22,228 bases of DNA from Haplomitrium mnioides. Taxonomy: Eukaryota > Marchantiophyta > Haplomitriopsida > Calobryales. Location of the stretch: positions 1-22,228 of the forward strand of contig JBNGIS010034169.1 in NCBI GenBank assembly GCA_049999725.1, read 5' to 3'. This document shows, piece by piece, positions 1 to 9,800 of this stretch (positions are counted from its first letter, which is position 1; each line of letters begins with the position of its first letter). The position numbers were made by a program, and so were the translations under genes. The notes under the pieces were generated by a model. The model did no database searches, was not told the origin of the DNA, and saw only the letters and a program-made list of their open reading frames with translations.

Positions 1-2
1 TG

Positions 3-2270
3 GATGATATTCTCATTTACAGCAAGAGTCTTCAAGAGCATCAACAACATCTTCGTACAATATTAAAGATGCTTCAGAACCACAAGCTATATGTGAAGAT
101 GTCCAAATGTGAAATTGGAAAGAGGGAGGTTGACTACCTGGGTCGCCGTGTAAGTGCATCAGGAATCCAAGTTATGGATGAGAAGGTGGAGGCAATTCAA
201 AAGTGGGAAGCTCTTAGTGATCAAACACAACTAAGGGGATTCTTGGGGCTAATCGGGTTCTATCGTCGCTTTGTGAAAGGTTTTGCACAAATCGGAGAAC
301 CATTAACAAACTTGCTCAAGAAAAGTCACACATGGTCATGGGGAGCTGCAGAAGAGTTGGCATTCCAAGCATTGAAGAAATCACTTCTTCATGCTCCTAT
401 TCTTAAATGGTATGATTCTAAATAACCAATCAAACTTTCAGTGGATGCATCAGAAAAGGCTATTGGCAGAGTATTGCAACAAGAATGAGAGGATGGTTGG
501 CATCATATTGCCTTCTTTTCTAGGAAGTTGAGCAACACTGAGCAAAACTATCACACTACGGAGCGGGAAGAATTGGCGATTGTGCTATCAACCAAACATT
601 GGAAGCATTATCTAGGAGATAAGGAGTTTATTGTCGAAACCGACCATAAACCTCTAATCTATCTAGAAACTCAAAAGGAACTCTCAAAACGACATATTCG
701 TTGGGCGGAGTGGAGACAACGGTTCCATATGAAGATGGTCTATGTGGAAGGAAAACGACAAATTGCAGATGCCTTGACCCGCATGCCTCAACTCAACATC
801 TTGTCAAAAATCACAATTCATCCTACTTGGTGGACGGAAATGTTGGCTGCAACAAAAGAAGATGAGGAGATTATTTCCGCACAACAAAAGAATCTAGTAA
901 AAGAGGTAAGAAGATTGATTTTCTTCCAAGGCAAGGTATGGGTTCCTAATAGTGTTAAGCTCCGCTCTGAAGTTTTGTATGAAGCACATGATTCAGCAGT
1001 TGGTGGACATGTTGGAATTGAGAAAACTTTGGACAATCTTCAACGAGTCTATTATTGGCCTAAGATGCATCAAGATATGGAGACCTATGTTCGGAGTTGT
1101 TTGGCTTGTCAACAAAACAAAGCAACCAACCTTAAACATGGAGGTTTATTACAACCGTTGCCAATTCCGAATCGGCGATGGGAACATGTGAGTATGGATA
1201 TTGTGTGTGAGTTACCACGTACTTCAACGGGGTATGATGCTATTGTTGTTTTTGTGGACAAACTTAGCAAGATGATTCATATTCGTCCGACTACCAAATC
1301 AGTGACAGCACCAGAGTTAACACGTATTTATTTGGAAGCTGTCTACTCTCATCATGGTATCTCCAAAGTGATTATCTCCGACCGTGGCACTCAATTTACT
1401 ACCATGTTTTGGCGCACCATATTTGGTCTTCTCAAAACCAAACTTGCTATGTCCACTGCTTATCACCCTGAATCGGATGGTCAAACTGAACAGGCCAACC
1501 GCACCATTGAAGACATGTTGCGGGCTTTTACTTTGGAAGAACAAGAAGAATGAGATTGGTTGCTACCTCTTGTGGAGTTCTCTTACAATAACTCCATCAA
1601 CAGCTCTACACGAGCCACGCCTTTCTTTTTTATGTATGGTGACCATCCAACTACTCTATCTAATCTCCATCTTGCATCGACCTCTAAGAGTCCAGCTGCC
1701 GATGATTTCCTCCATCGGCTACACTACGGCATCCAATGTGCTAAGGAAAAACTTGAAGTTGCTCGTAATCGCCAAAAACAATATGCCGATGCTCATCGTC
1801 GTGAAGTGACCTTTGCTATAGGTGACCAAGTATGGCTCTCTACGTCCAATCTTCCTTTGCTTTGCTCTCGTAAGCTATCTGCTCGCTTTATTGGACCATT
1901 TGCTATTTCGGCTCGTATTGGTGAAGTGTCCTATCAACTTGTTTTACCTCCTCACATGAAGATTCATCCAGTCTTTCATGTCTCTTTATTACGTGCTTTT
2001 GTCCCTCGCTCTACCGCCTTCACTTGTAACCAAGAGCCCTCTCCACCACCTGAGCTTATTGATGGTCATGAGGAATTTGAGGTGGAACAACTCTTGAAGA
2101 AACGCACACGTCGTCAAGGCCATCGTGCGATTGTGGAGTACTTGGTTCGTTGGAAAGGCTACCCTCTTTATGAAGCTACTTTGGAGCCATTGGAGAATTT
2201 GGCCAATGCCTCTGCACTTGTTCACTATTTTGAGAACTCTCTCACTCGCAACGAGGACGTTGCCTCTTAA
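3..2270 (+). pseudogene. Gypsy pol polyprotein fragment: RT end, RNase H, integrase, chromodomain (three stops)
   Basis: One reading frame runs from the window edge to the TAA at 2268-2270, broken by stops at 423-425 (TAA), 486-488 (TGA) and 1551-1553 (TGA). It opens with the RT active-site tail DDILIY (3-20). RNase H carries its acidic residues at D444, E567, D642 and D768 (nucleotide positions of the codons). The integrase zinc finger has H987, H1008, C1098 and C1107. The catalytic triad is D1197, D1380 and E1488 with 35 residues between the last two, so it is intact. GPY/F-like residues (RFIGPF) lie near 1887-1904, then a chromodomain. Copy B has CAA at the first stop and TGG at the second, so these two are recent point mutations; the third is shared by both copies. 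The element replicates by cytoplasmic reverse transcription and nuclear integration, but this copy could not make a full polyprotein. Confidence 0.93.
2070..2245 (+). other. Chromodomain at the C-terminus of gypsy integrase, copy A
   Basis: The residues EFEVEQLL, YLVRWKGYP and EATLEPLENL match the chromodomain fused to integrase in plant chromoviruses. In the family this module reads histone marks and biases insertion to heterochromatin. The usual EATWEP tryptophan is leucine here (TTG for TGG), so an aromatic-cage residue may be missing. The domain ends about 10 codons before the stop codon and polypurine tract. Confidence 0.85.
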
Positions 2271-2283
2271 AAGGGGGGAGGAT
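2268..2283 (+). other. Polypurine tract (PPT) of gypsy copy A
   Basis: A purine run with a G6 core directly precedes the LTR start TGTAAC and overlaps the pol stop codon. In LTR elements this tract primes plus-strand DNA synthesis. The matching tract in copy B lies at about 6623-6638. Confidence 0.75.
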
Positions 2284-2390
2284 TGTAACGGTCACTAACT
2301 TTAGTAAGCTATAGCTAAAAATAATGTCAACTATCTTTAGAAAGCTATCACTAAGTTAGAGTAGCAAAAAGCAATTGCTATTATAGAGAA

Positions 2391-2570
2391 TTGGACACGT
2401 GGCACGAGGAGAAGAAGTCAACGAATTAAAGTGAAAGAGGGAGTCTAGATAGACTACTTTAGAAGAGGATAAGGACACGTGGCAAGCGGAGAGTTAAAGT
2501 AAAAGGAAGGTTCTAAAGATAAGGACACGTGGCAGAAGGAGAACAAAAGTAAAAGGATGGTCCAATTAGA
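2391..2570 (+). promoter_or_regulatory. U3 tandem repeats with three G-box/ABRE motifs
   Basis: Three repeat units begin at 2391, 2471 and 2521. Each opens with GGACACGTGGCA, giving CACGTG G-boxes at 2396-2401, 2476-2481 and 2526-2531. ACACGTGGC matches the plant ABA-response element consensus bound by bZIP factors. The last two units are exactly 50 bp apart; the first is 80 bp long. They lie 90-270 bp upstream of the TATA box, where an enhancer is expected. That they act as one is inference. Confidence 0.7.
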
Positions 2571-2662
2571 GTGAGAGAGAAAAGAGGGGTCCAATTAGAA
2601 GAGGATAGAAAAGGAACCAACGGGGTTCCTCCACCTATGTAAGCAAAGTGCTTCCTCTCAAG

Positions 2663-2670
2663 TATATAAA
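2663..2670 (+). promoter_or_regulatory. TATA box of the gypsy LTR promoter (copy A LTR)
   Basis: TATATAAA, downstream of the G-box repeats and upstream of the GT-rich R/U5 part. The same position in the second LTR reads TATAAATA (7121-7128), so the box is conserved between LTRs. Confidence 0.65.
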
Positions 2671-2829
2671 GAAGGGAGAGTGCCTTGTTTGGCATCTCTT
2701 ACCTTGTGGGTTTTCCAAGTTCTTTGTGCGCTTCTCTTGTGCTAACTTGTATGTGTTGTATTTGTACTAACTTATGTGTGTAATGTGGGTGTGTAGTGTT
2801 ACAATTCTATATTGATCGCAAGAACTATC

Positions 2830-3775
2830 CATTGGCAGTTAGAGCAACAAGAAAACATTGCAAGATATATTGAAGAATCTCAAAGCTTGCAAGTCCAAAT
2901 TGTAGATATGAGTTCAATATAGATCTGTGACAAATTTTTGCAAAGATTAAAGAGAAATAATTGAGCATAAGTTATAATATGCAATCCAAATTATTTAAAC
3001 AAAGCCATCTTATTTGCTCAACGGATTGAAGTGACATTAGGAATTATGCCAACCAAAGGAAACTATTACCCTATGCCTATAGAGTTGGGAAATATAAGAA
3101 GAAAAGATTTTCATCACCCAAATCACTAGCAAAGAGGACCACAATAATCTACCAATAAGAGGATGGATTATTGGCAAGAAACTCGAAGATACTATAATTG
3201 TGGTTGAATATGACACATTGTACCAAATTGCAGTACGACGCAGTCAATGGCAAGTATTTCAACACCTTTTTTATAATGTCAACAATAAAGAAGAAGAAGA
3301 ATGTTAGGGAATCAATGGGCATCAATAAAAATAACCTTGTGGTTTTGTCTAGATAAAAAAAAAGGTGATGGAAGCACTCAACAAAGTCAAATCTACTACA
3401 TAGAAAAACGAAAAAATAGAGGGTTAACTGTGGTTGATGGATAGATGGAAGGATTTGCAATAATAGTTTTGGTGGATTCTAGAGTAGAAGAAAACTATTT
3501 ATCACAAGCTATAACATTGAAGTTGAAGTTGCCACTTGAAAAAGAAGAGCAAGAAGTGGTGGAAATGGAAAATGGCTAAAATGAGCATATTGAACGACTA
3601 TCTCAAAGTATAGCGTTATAAATGGGTAACTGTAAAAAGAAGTTGGAGTAGAAGATCACAACATTGGTAAAATATGACGCTATTCTTAGAATAAAGTGGC
3701 TACATAGATATAATTCACAAGTAGATTGGCAAAAGAAGACACTCACAACAACTCAATGGAAGATTTAAAGAGATT
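2830..3775 (+). pseudogene. Gypsy gag remnant (zinc knuckle) and aspartic protease, copy B
   Basis: Recognisable only piecemeal. A gag piece translates as QENIARYIEESQS near 2855, then a gag C-terminal piece (KAILFAQRIE) near 3003. A nucleocapsid zinc knuckle lies at 3190-3231: the spacing of CX2CX4HX4C is kept, but the first Cys is Tyr and two stops fall inside it. A protease active-site remnant (VLVDSRVEENYLS) lies around 3460-3505, with the catalytic D-S-G reading D-S-R. The protease-RT linker WLHRYNSQVDWQKK follows near 3700. Gag is far too short, indicating an internal deletion. Gag would pack RNA and protease would cut the polyprotein; this copy could do neither. Confidence 0.75.
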
Positions 3776-3779
3776 GAGT

Positions 3780-6630
3780 ATGATCTCATTCAAGGTACCT
3801 CTATATGTGATTGAAGCAAATTTGATCAAAACGCAAGATGTGGTGTTTTAGAAATTCATACGTAAGCTCATAATTGATAATGATGATTCAAAGCATAAAC
3901 TTCCTTATGAATTTCAAGGTGTTTTGAAGGAGTTCCATGATGTATTTCCCAATGATTTACCTTATGGCTTGCCTCCTAAACGATCCATTGATCACAAGAT
4001 TGAGGTTATTTTATGAAGTACTCTACCGTGAAAGGCATCATACTATTTGCCTCCTCATGAGTTGGAGGAATGCAAATCTTATATTATTGAATTGTTGACA
4101 AAGTATTCATTCAACCATACATCTCTCTTTATGATGCACTAGGATTATTTGTGAAAAAGAAATATGAGAGTATGAGGATGTGTATTGTCTATCGAGAACT
4201 CAATCAAGAGACGATAAAAATTAAATATCCATTACCAAGAATGGATGATCTATTTGATCAACTTCAAAGAGCGAATTACTTTACAAAGTTAGATTTGAGA
4301 AGCGGATATAGTCAAATCTGAATCTCAAAAGTTGATATGCAAAAAGAAACTTTGAATGTCTTGTTAGGCTTTTCAGACTAGCTAGTGCTCCTCCCAACAT
4401 TTATAAGGCTTATGAGTGATATCTTTAATCTTATTTGGATGAGTTTGTTATTGTATTTTTGGATGATATTCTCATTTACAACAAGAATCTTCAAGAGCAT
4501 CAACAATAACTTCGTGTGGTATTAAAGGTACTTTGGAACCACAAGCTATATGTCAAGATGTCAAAATATGAAATTGGAAAGAGGGAGGTTGACTATTTGG
4601 GTCGTCGTATGAGTGCATAAGGAATCCAAGTTGCGGATGAGAAAGTTGGGTAGCTAAGAAGTGGGAAGCTTCTTATGATCAAACACAACTAAAAGAATTT
4701 TTTAGGCTAATTGGATTTTATCATCGATTTGTGAAAAGTTTTGTACAAATACCAGAAACATTGACCAACTTGCTCAAGAAAAGTTATACGTCGATATGAG
4801 GAAATGCATAAGAGTTGGTATTTCAAGCATTGAAGAAATCACTTCTTCATCTCTTTGTTCTTAAATGGTATGATTCTAAACAACCAATCAAACTTTCAAA
4901 GGATGCATCGAGAAAAGCTATAAGCAGAGTTTTGCAACAAGAATGGAAGGATGGTTGGCATCATATTGCTTTATTTTCTAGAAAGTTGACCAATATTGAG
5001 CAAAACTACCACACCACTAAGCGTGAAGAATTGGCGATTATGCTATCAAAAAAGCATTAGAAGCATTATCTAAGAGATAAAGAGTCTATTGTCAAAACCG
5101 ACCATAAACCTCTAACCTATCTAAGAACTCAAAAAAGCATATTTGATGGGTGGAGTGGTGACAACATTTCTTTATGAAGATGGGTTTATGTGGAAGAAAA
5201 ACGTCAAACTATAGATGCTTCGACTTGCGTAGCTCAACTCAACATCCTATCACAATTCATCTTACTTGGTGGAAGTAAATGTTGCTTGTAGTAAAAGAAG
5301 ATAAAAAGATCATTGTCGTACAACAAAAGAAGTTGATGAAGGAGGTAAGAGGATTAATTTTCTTCCAACAAGGTATGGGTTCTTAATAATATTAAGCTTC
5401 ATTATAAAGTTTTGTATGAAGCACATGATTTGGTAATTGGTGGACATGTTGGAATTGAGAAGATGTTAGGCAATCTTCAATGAATTTATTATTGACCTAA
5501 GGTATATCAGAATGTGGAGGCACATGTTTGGAGTTGTTTGGCTTGTCAGCAAAACAAAGCAACCAATCTTTAATGTAGATAATTATTACAATCATTACCC
5601 ATTCTCAATTGACAATAAGATTATATGAGTATGGATATTGCGTGTGAGCTACCACGTACTTCTATGTGTTATGATGTTATTGATGTTGTGAAAAAAACTT
5701 AGCAAAATGATTCATATTCATCTAACTACCAAATTACACTTGAGTTAACTTGAATTTATTTAGAAGCAATCTATTCTCATCATAACATCTCCAAAGTTAT
5801 TGTTTCTAACTGAAGCATCATATTCACCAACATGTTTTGACGCACTATATTTGGTCATCTCAAAACCAAATTGGCCATATTTGTTGTTTATCACTCTAAA
5901 TTGGATGGTCAAACTAATCAGGCCAACCGTATCATTAAAGATATGTTGCGGGCTTTTATCTTGGAAGAACAATAAGAATGAGATTGGTTGTTACCTCTTG
6001 TAGAGTTCTCTTACAATAACTCTATCAACAACTCCACACATATCACACCTTTCTTTTTGATGCATGGTGAGCATCCAACCACCCTCTCTAGTCTTCAACC
6101 TGCATCGGCTTCTAAGAGTCAAGCCGTTGATGATTTTCTCCATCGTCTACACCATGATATCCAACATGCAAACACAAAACTTGAAGTTGTTGATAATCGC
6201 TAAAAAAAATATGTTGATACTCATTGTTGTAAGGTTACCTTTGTTATAGATGACCAAGTGTGGCTTTTTACTTCAAATCTTTATTTGCTTCACTCTCGTA
6301 AGCTTTCTTTTTGCTTTATTCATCGAGTTTTTCATATCTTTTTATTACGTAGTTTTGTACCTCGCTCTACTACCTTCACTTCTAGCTATGAATCCTCTCC
6401 ACCACCTGAACTTAGTGATGGTCATGAAGAATTAAAGGTGGAACATCTCACAATAGCCATGGCAACGTATATGCTTCTTCATGAGATTGTGGAATATTTG
6501 TTCATTGGAAAGACTACCCCCCTTATAAAGCTACTTAAGAGCCATTAGAGAATTTGGCCAATGCATCCACGCTTGTTCTCTCTTTTGAAAACTCTCTTAC
6601 TTGCAACAAGGAAGTTGCCTCTTAAAAAGA
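3780..6630 (+). pseudogene. Gypsy pol remnant: RT, RNase H, integrase, GPY/F, copy B
   Basis: RT is visible as [16 protein letters not shown] (about 4150-4200), [10 protein letters not shown], and FLDDIL at about 4456-4473, with shifts between. RNase H residues fall in 4815-5060 (TKREELAIML). Integrase is seen as the HHCC region around 5415-5570, a core with HPxxDGQ-like residues near 5890, and EFSYNN near 6003. The GPY/F-to-chromodomain region is decayed; its EATWEP/LxNL end is traceable near 6520-6560. The frame breaks dozens of times, often as C-to-T or G-to-A changes relative to copy A. It shares with copy A the TGA at the integrase position corresponding to 1551. Confidence 0.85.
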
Positions 6631-6638
6631 GGGAGGAT

Positions 6639-7259
6639 TGTAATGTTTATTAACTTTACTAAGCAATAGCTAAAATTGAAGTAATATAAACCCAACTATG
6701 TCTAGAAAGCTACTACTAAGTTACAATGTCAAAAAATAGTTGCTATTATAGAGAGAATGACATGTGGAGAGAAAGGCAATGAATTAAAGTAAAAGAAGAA
6801 TTATAGAAATGTTGCTTTAGAAGAGTATAAGAACATGTGAAAAGCAGATAATTAAAGCAAATAGAAGGTTCTAAGACAATAATAAGTGACAGAAGAAGAA
6901 CTAAAGAGATAAAAGGTTCTAAAGATAAGTACATATAGTAGAAGGTGAACTAAAGAGCCATGGAAGGTTCTAAAGATAAAAACATATACCAAAAGGAGAA
7001 TAAAAGTAAAAGGTGGCTAATCAATAAGAAAGAGAGAAAATGGTGGTCCAATTAGAGAAGCATTGAAAGAAACCAATGGGGTTCCTCTGCTTATATAAGC
7101 AAAGTGCTTTATATCAAGCATATAAATAAGAGAGAGTGTCATATTAAACATCTCTTACCTTGTGGGTTTTTGAAGTTCTTTGAGCACTTCTCTTATACTA
7201 ACTTGTATGTGTTGTATTTGTGCTAACTTGTATGTGTAATGTGGGTGTGTAGCATTATA
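6639..7259 (+). repeat. Gypsy LTR, 3' LTR of copy B (621 bp)
   Basis: It starts TGTAAT after the polypurine stretch at 6623-6638 and ends near GCATTATA at 7259, the decayed equivalent of GTTACA. It is homologous to 2284-2803. It is longer because it holds five copies of the U3 repeat (starts at about 6756, 6829, 6881, 6927 and 6978) against three. The G-boxes are decayed: CATGTG at 6761-6766 and 6834-6839, then ACATAT. TATA box TATAAATA lies at 7121-7128. Copia sequence begins at once on its right. Confidence 0.82.
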
Positions 7260-7266
7260 CTTATAA

Positions 7267-8006
7267 TCAATATAAATGATGAGATACTTATCTGCAACAA
7301 AAACACCCAAAGAAGTCTGGGATATTTTGAAGAATAAATATGCAACTTCATCATATGCAAGAAAGTTGACGCTGTAGATGGAGTTTTTCAATTTGCAGAA
7401 GGAAAAACTCAATATCAATGCCTATGCCTTGAAAATTAAATCACTAGATGAAAAACTAGTGAGTTTAATTAAGAGAAGATGTGAAAGAGACTACTATGGT
7501 GGTAGTATGCTCAAATGGATTAGGAAAAGAATACAAAAAATTTAAGACGTCTATGAGAATAAGGGAGGGAGCTACATCATTTATGCAGCTCATCTCTATA
7601 CTTGTTGGAGAAGAACTTGACCTTGGTGGAGAAGCATCAAGTAGTTAAGACAATATAAACATTTTTTCTACTCTAGTAAAGGTAGAGGTCAAGGCAGAAG
7701 CTATGGAAGAGGCGGCTCTCAAAGAGGCCTTTCAAATGAAGGTGTGCAAAACCAGTAGCAATAGCAGTAAGTTTTATATGGCAAAGGCTAATCTAGAGGC
7801 AAATGGAGTAATCGATGCTACAGAGGTCAATATTAGAATCAAGGAACAAATTTTTTCTTGTGACAATCCAGACCACATGGCAAGAGATTTTTGTAAGAAA
7901 CATAATGATTTGAGGAATAGCAAAATTCAAGGAAACTACGTAGGTTCCAAGAGACAAATATGTGACATTATTTGTTATACAACATGGGTACTCATCTCTG
8001 ATGCAT
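7267..8006 (+). pseudogene. Copia gag fragment (UBN2-like capsid and zinc knuckle)
   Basis: Opens with TPKEVWDILKNKYATSS, the W-x-L-x3-Y pattern of copia gag (UBN2 family), continues through LNINAYALKIKSLDEKL, and ends with a zinc-knuckle remnant. The knuckle reads CDNPDHMARDFC (C at 7859, H at 7874, C at 7892): the first Cys is gone and an extra residue sits before the last. The - strand paralogue keeps a perfect knuckle. Stops occur at several places (for example after KLTL), and an ATG-led stretch of 101 codons runs from 7703 to 8008. Gag would form the particle and bind RNA. Confidence 0.8.
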
Positions 8007-8007
8007 G

Positions 8008-9260
8008 AGAAGAGAATGAAAATGAAGACAAATGGTTTATAGACTTTGCATGCTTGAACCACATGACCAATCACAAAGAATGGTTGAAAGAAACCAGAGA
8101 TATCAATACATCTAAATATGTTGAGACATGAGATTCAACTATCCACCTTATTCACCATATTAGGAGTATACCTATTGTGATGGAGAATAGTAAGACAAAG
8201 TGTTTGTGTGATGTTTTGCATGTTCCAATAATTCAAAAGAACTTAATTTCAATTGGACAATATATTGAGCAAAATATGCATGTGAGATTTAATCCTACAT
8301 GTGTTTTTATTAAGGACTGGGAAAACAAGTGTGATCTTATCACAAAAGGAAGTAGAAATAGAAGAATGTCTACACTAGATGTAAACATACATGAAGTGAT
8401 AGAAGCCATGTTTGGACATGGTACATGAGTTGTGTCAAATATTGAGATTTGGTATAAGCATATTGAGCATGTCAACATACATAGATTGAGAAGCATGCAG
8501 CATTCAAGGGTAGTCAATGGGTTTCCTAAGTTTAAAGTGGAAGGAATCCAAAAGGTGTGTGAAGCTTTTTGATTTGGTAAGCAAGCAAGGAAGCCATTTC
8601 CTCATGACACATATGTAGTACGCATGCCACTTGAGTTGATACACTCAGATGTATGGAGTCTTACAAAACATAGTCCATTAGAGGATGCACATACTATACG
8701 ATATTTATTGATGATTGTTCATATAAAATATAGGTATATTTTATGAAACAAAATAGTGAAGTGTTTGATCACTTCAAGAACTTCTGAGCACTGGATGAAA
8801 AGGAAAAAGTGCAGCCAATAAAGTGTTTGTGGTTTGATGGAGGTGGGGAATATTCCTCCACAAAATTCAATAAGTATCTGTTGAAGGCAGATATTAAGCG
8901 GTAATAGATGTGCAAGTATACACCCCAATAGAATGGGGTTACCACAAGGAAAAATAGACATATAGCAAAGGTGGCACGTGCCTTAATGAATGAGAATAAT
9001 ATGCCTTATTATTATTGGATAGAGGCAATATCAACAACTATCTACATTATGAATCGTATTTCTATTGCATCGGTTTATCGAATGGCACTAGGGGAGAAGT
9101 TCACAAGAAGACATTCAAATATTTCACATTTGAAAGTGTTTGGCTGTATTGCATATGTACATGTGCCAGCAAAAAACACACAGAAAATTGGATTCAAAAG
9201 CTCAAAAATGTGTGTTCATTGGATATTCTTAGGAGTAGAAAGGCTATAGATGTTTCTGTC
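8008..9260 (+). pseudogene. Copia protease and integrase remnant
   Basis: Protease region: WFIDFACLNHMT, where the usual catalytic D-S-G reads D-F-A (codons at 8042-8050). The pre-integrase region KTKCLCDVLHVPIIQKNLISIGQ (8195-8265) follows. Integrase retains HSDVW (first D at 8648) and DGGGEY (second D at 8836). The expected glutamate in the QQNGVAERKN motif is lost (V-T-T-R-K-N near 8937-8955). ARALMNENNMP and HLKVFGCIAYVHVP (8971-9249) follow. Stops at 8426 and others break the frame. Confidence 0.85.
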
Positions 9261-9800
9261 CTAGCACACGAATGTTAAGGGCAAGTAGAGACATGGTCTT
9301 TGATGAATTAAGTAGATGATATGGTCCAAAAATTGTGCATGACATAGTCGATGTCAAAGGCAAATATGTTGTGATAGACCAAGATGTGAAAGGCAAATAA
9401 GTTGTGATAGAATACAGTCAAAAAACATAAAGTTTAAGTGGTCAACAAAGTGGAAGTAGTAGCAATAGCAACAATCCATGATAAGGAAAATTGCACAACA
9501 ACTTGGAGCAACATGCTTCAACTAGTGTAACTTACGAAAGTGTTGTAGATATGGTAGCAAAGAGTTCTCATGATGAATCTTATGCTAATGAACCAGAGTG
9601 TATTGATGAAGAGTTAGGATTGCCTTCAGTTACAATGTCAAGTTCATGACAATTGGAGCATAAAGTGCAAAGAGTACTTGTGCGTAGAAGTGAAAGAGTC
9701 AAATACCCAATTTACAGATTGGGTATTAAAGGGTTCATTGCATTTCATCATGCATATATGATACTAGTTATTAAAAAAAAAAACTCATCATATTCTATGA
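9261..9800 (+). pseudogene. Copia integrase-RT linker, decayed
   Basis: Between the integrase end (DMVFDELS-like residues near 9290-9310) and RT, the sequence is rich in Ser, Gln and Glu codons and matches the variable linker of copia polyproteins. A small near-perfect repeat of a 20-odd-base stretch (9359-9381 and 9385-9410, GTTGTGATAGA) is present. RERSVKYPIYRLGIKGF-like residues near 9690-9735 mark the start of RT-proximal sequence. Confidence 0.6.

Larger units (their letters stand above)
1..2803 (+). mobile_element. Ty3/gypsy chromovirus LTR retrotransposon, copy A (3' part)
   Basis: The 3' part of a Ty3/gypsy element: the end of reverse transcriptase, then RNase H, integrase, GPY/F region and chromodomain, followed by a polypurine tract and an LTR. 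The order RT-RNaseH-INT-chromodomain is diagnostic of plant chromoviruses, which target insertion to heterochromatin. The 5' half lies left of the window. Copy A is far better preserved than copy B to its right, with three stop codons in 2.27 kb against dozens, so it is probably younger. Subfamily was not resolved. Confidence 0.93.
2284..2803 (+). repeat. Gypsy LTR, between copy A and copy B (520 bp)
   Basis: It begins TGTAAC right after the polypurine tract and ends GTTACA at 2798-2803, a perfect 6-bp terminal inverted repeat of LTR type. It aligns with the LTR at 6639-7259 along its length but is about 100 bp shorter, because it has fewer copies of a roughly 50-bp U3 repeat. Inside are the G-box repeats, a TATA box, and a GT-rich R/U5 end. 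It serves as the 3' LTR of copy A and is followed directly by the internal region of copy B, so the two share it. I could not recognise a clean primer-binding site after 2803; a degenerate tRNA-Met-like stretch near 2831-2848 is only a guess. Confidence 0.85.
2804..7259 (+). mobile_element. Ty3/gypsy chromovirus, copy B (internal region and 3' LTR), heavily decayed
   Basis: The internal region (2804-6638) and 3' LTR (6639-7259) of the same family as copy A, in the same orientation. Positions 4460-6638 are homologous to 1-2283. The left LTR is the one at 2284-2803. The internal region is about 3.8 kb, short for a chromovirus, mainly because most of gag is missing. Nearly every domain carries stops or frameshifts. 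Confidence 0.9.

Noticed and set aside
818-1036. 72-codon frame on the - strand, and the + strand frames at 952-1191 and 1384-1809
   Set aside because: Shadows of the well-supported gypsy integrase frame.
3149-3460. 103-codon frame on the - strand
   Set aside because: Antisense to the gag zinc knuckle and protease remnant of gypsy copy B; its composition is that of a reversed A-rich strand (Phe/Leu-rich), with no domain.
1-7259. Endogenous pararetrovirus
   Set aside because: Integrase, chromodomain, LTRs and a polypurine tract are present; there is no movement protein or coat region.
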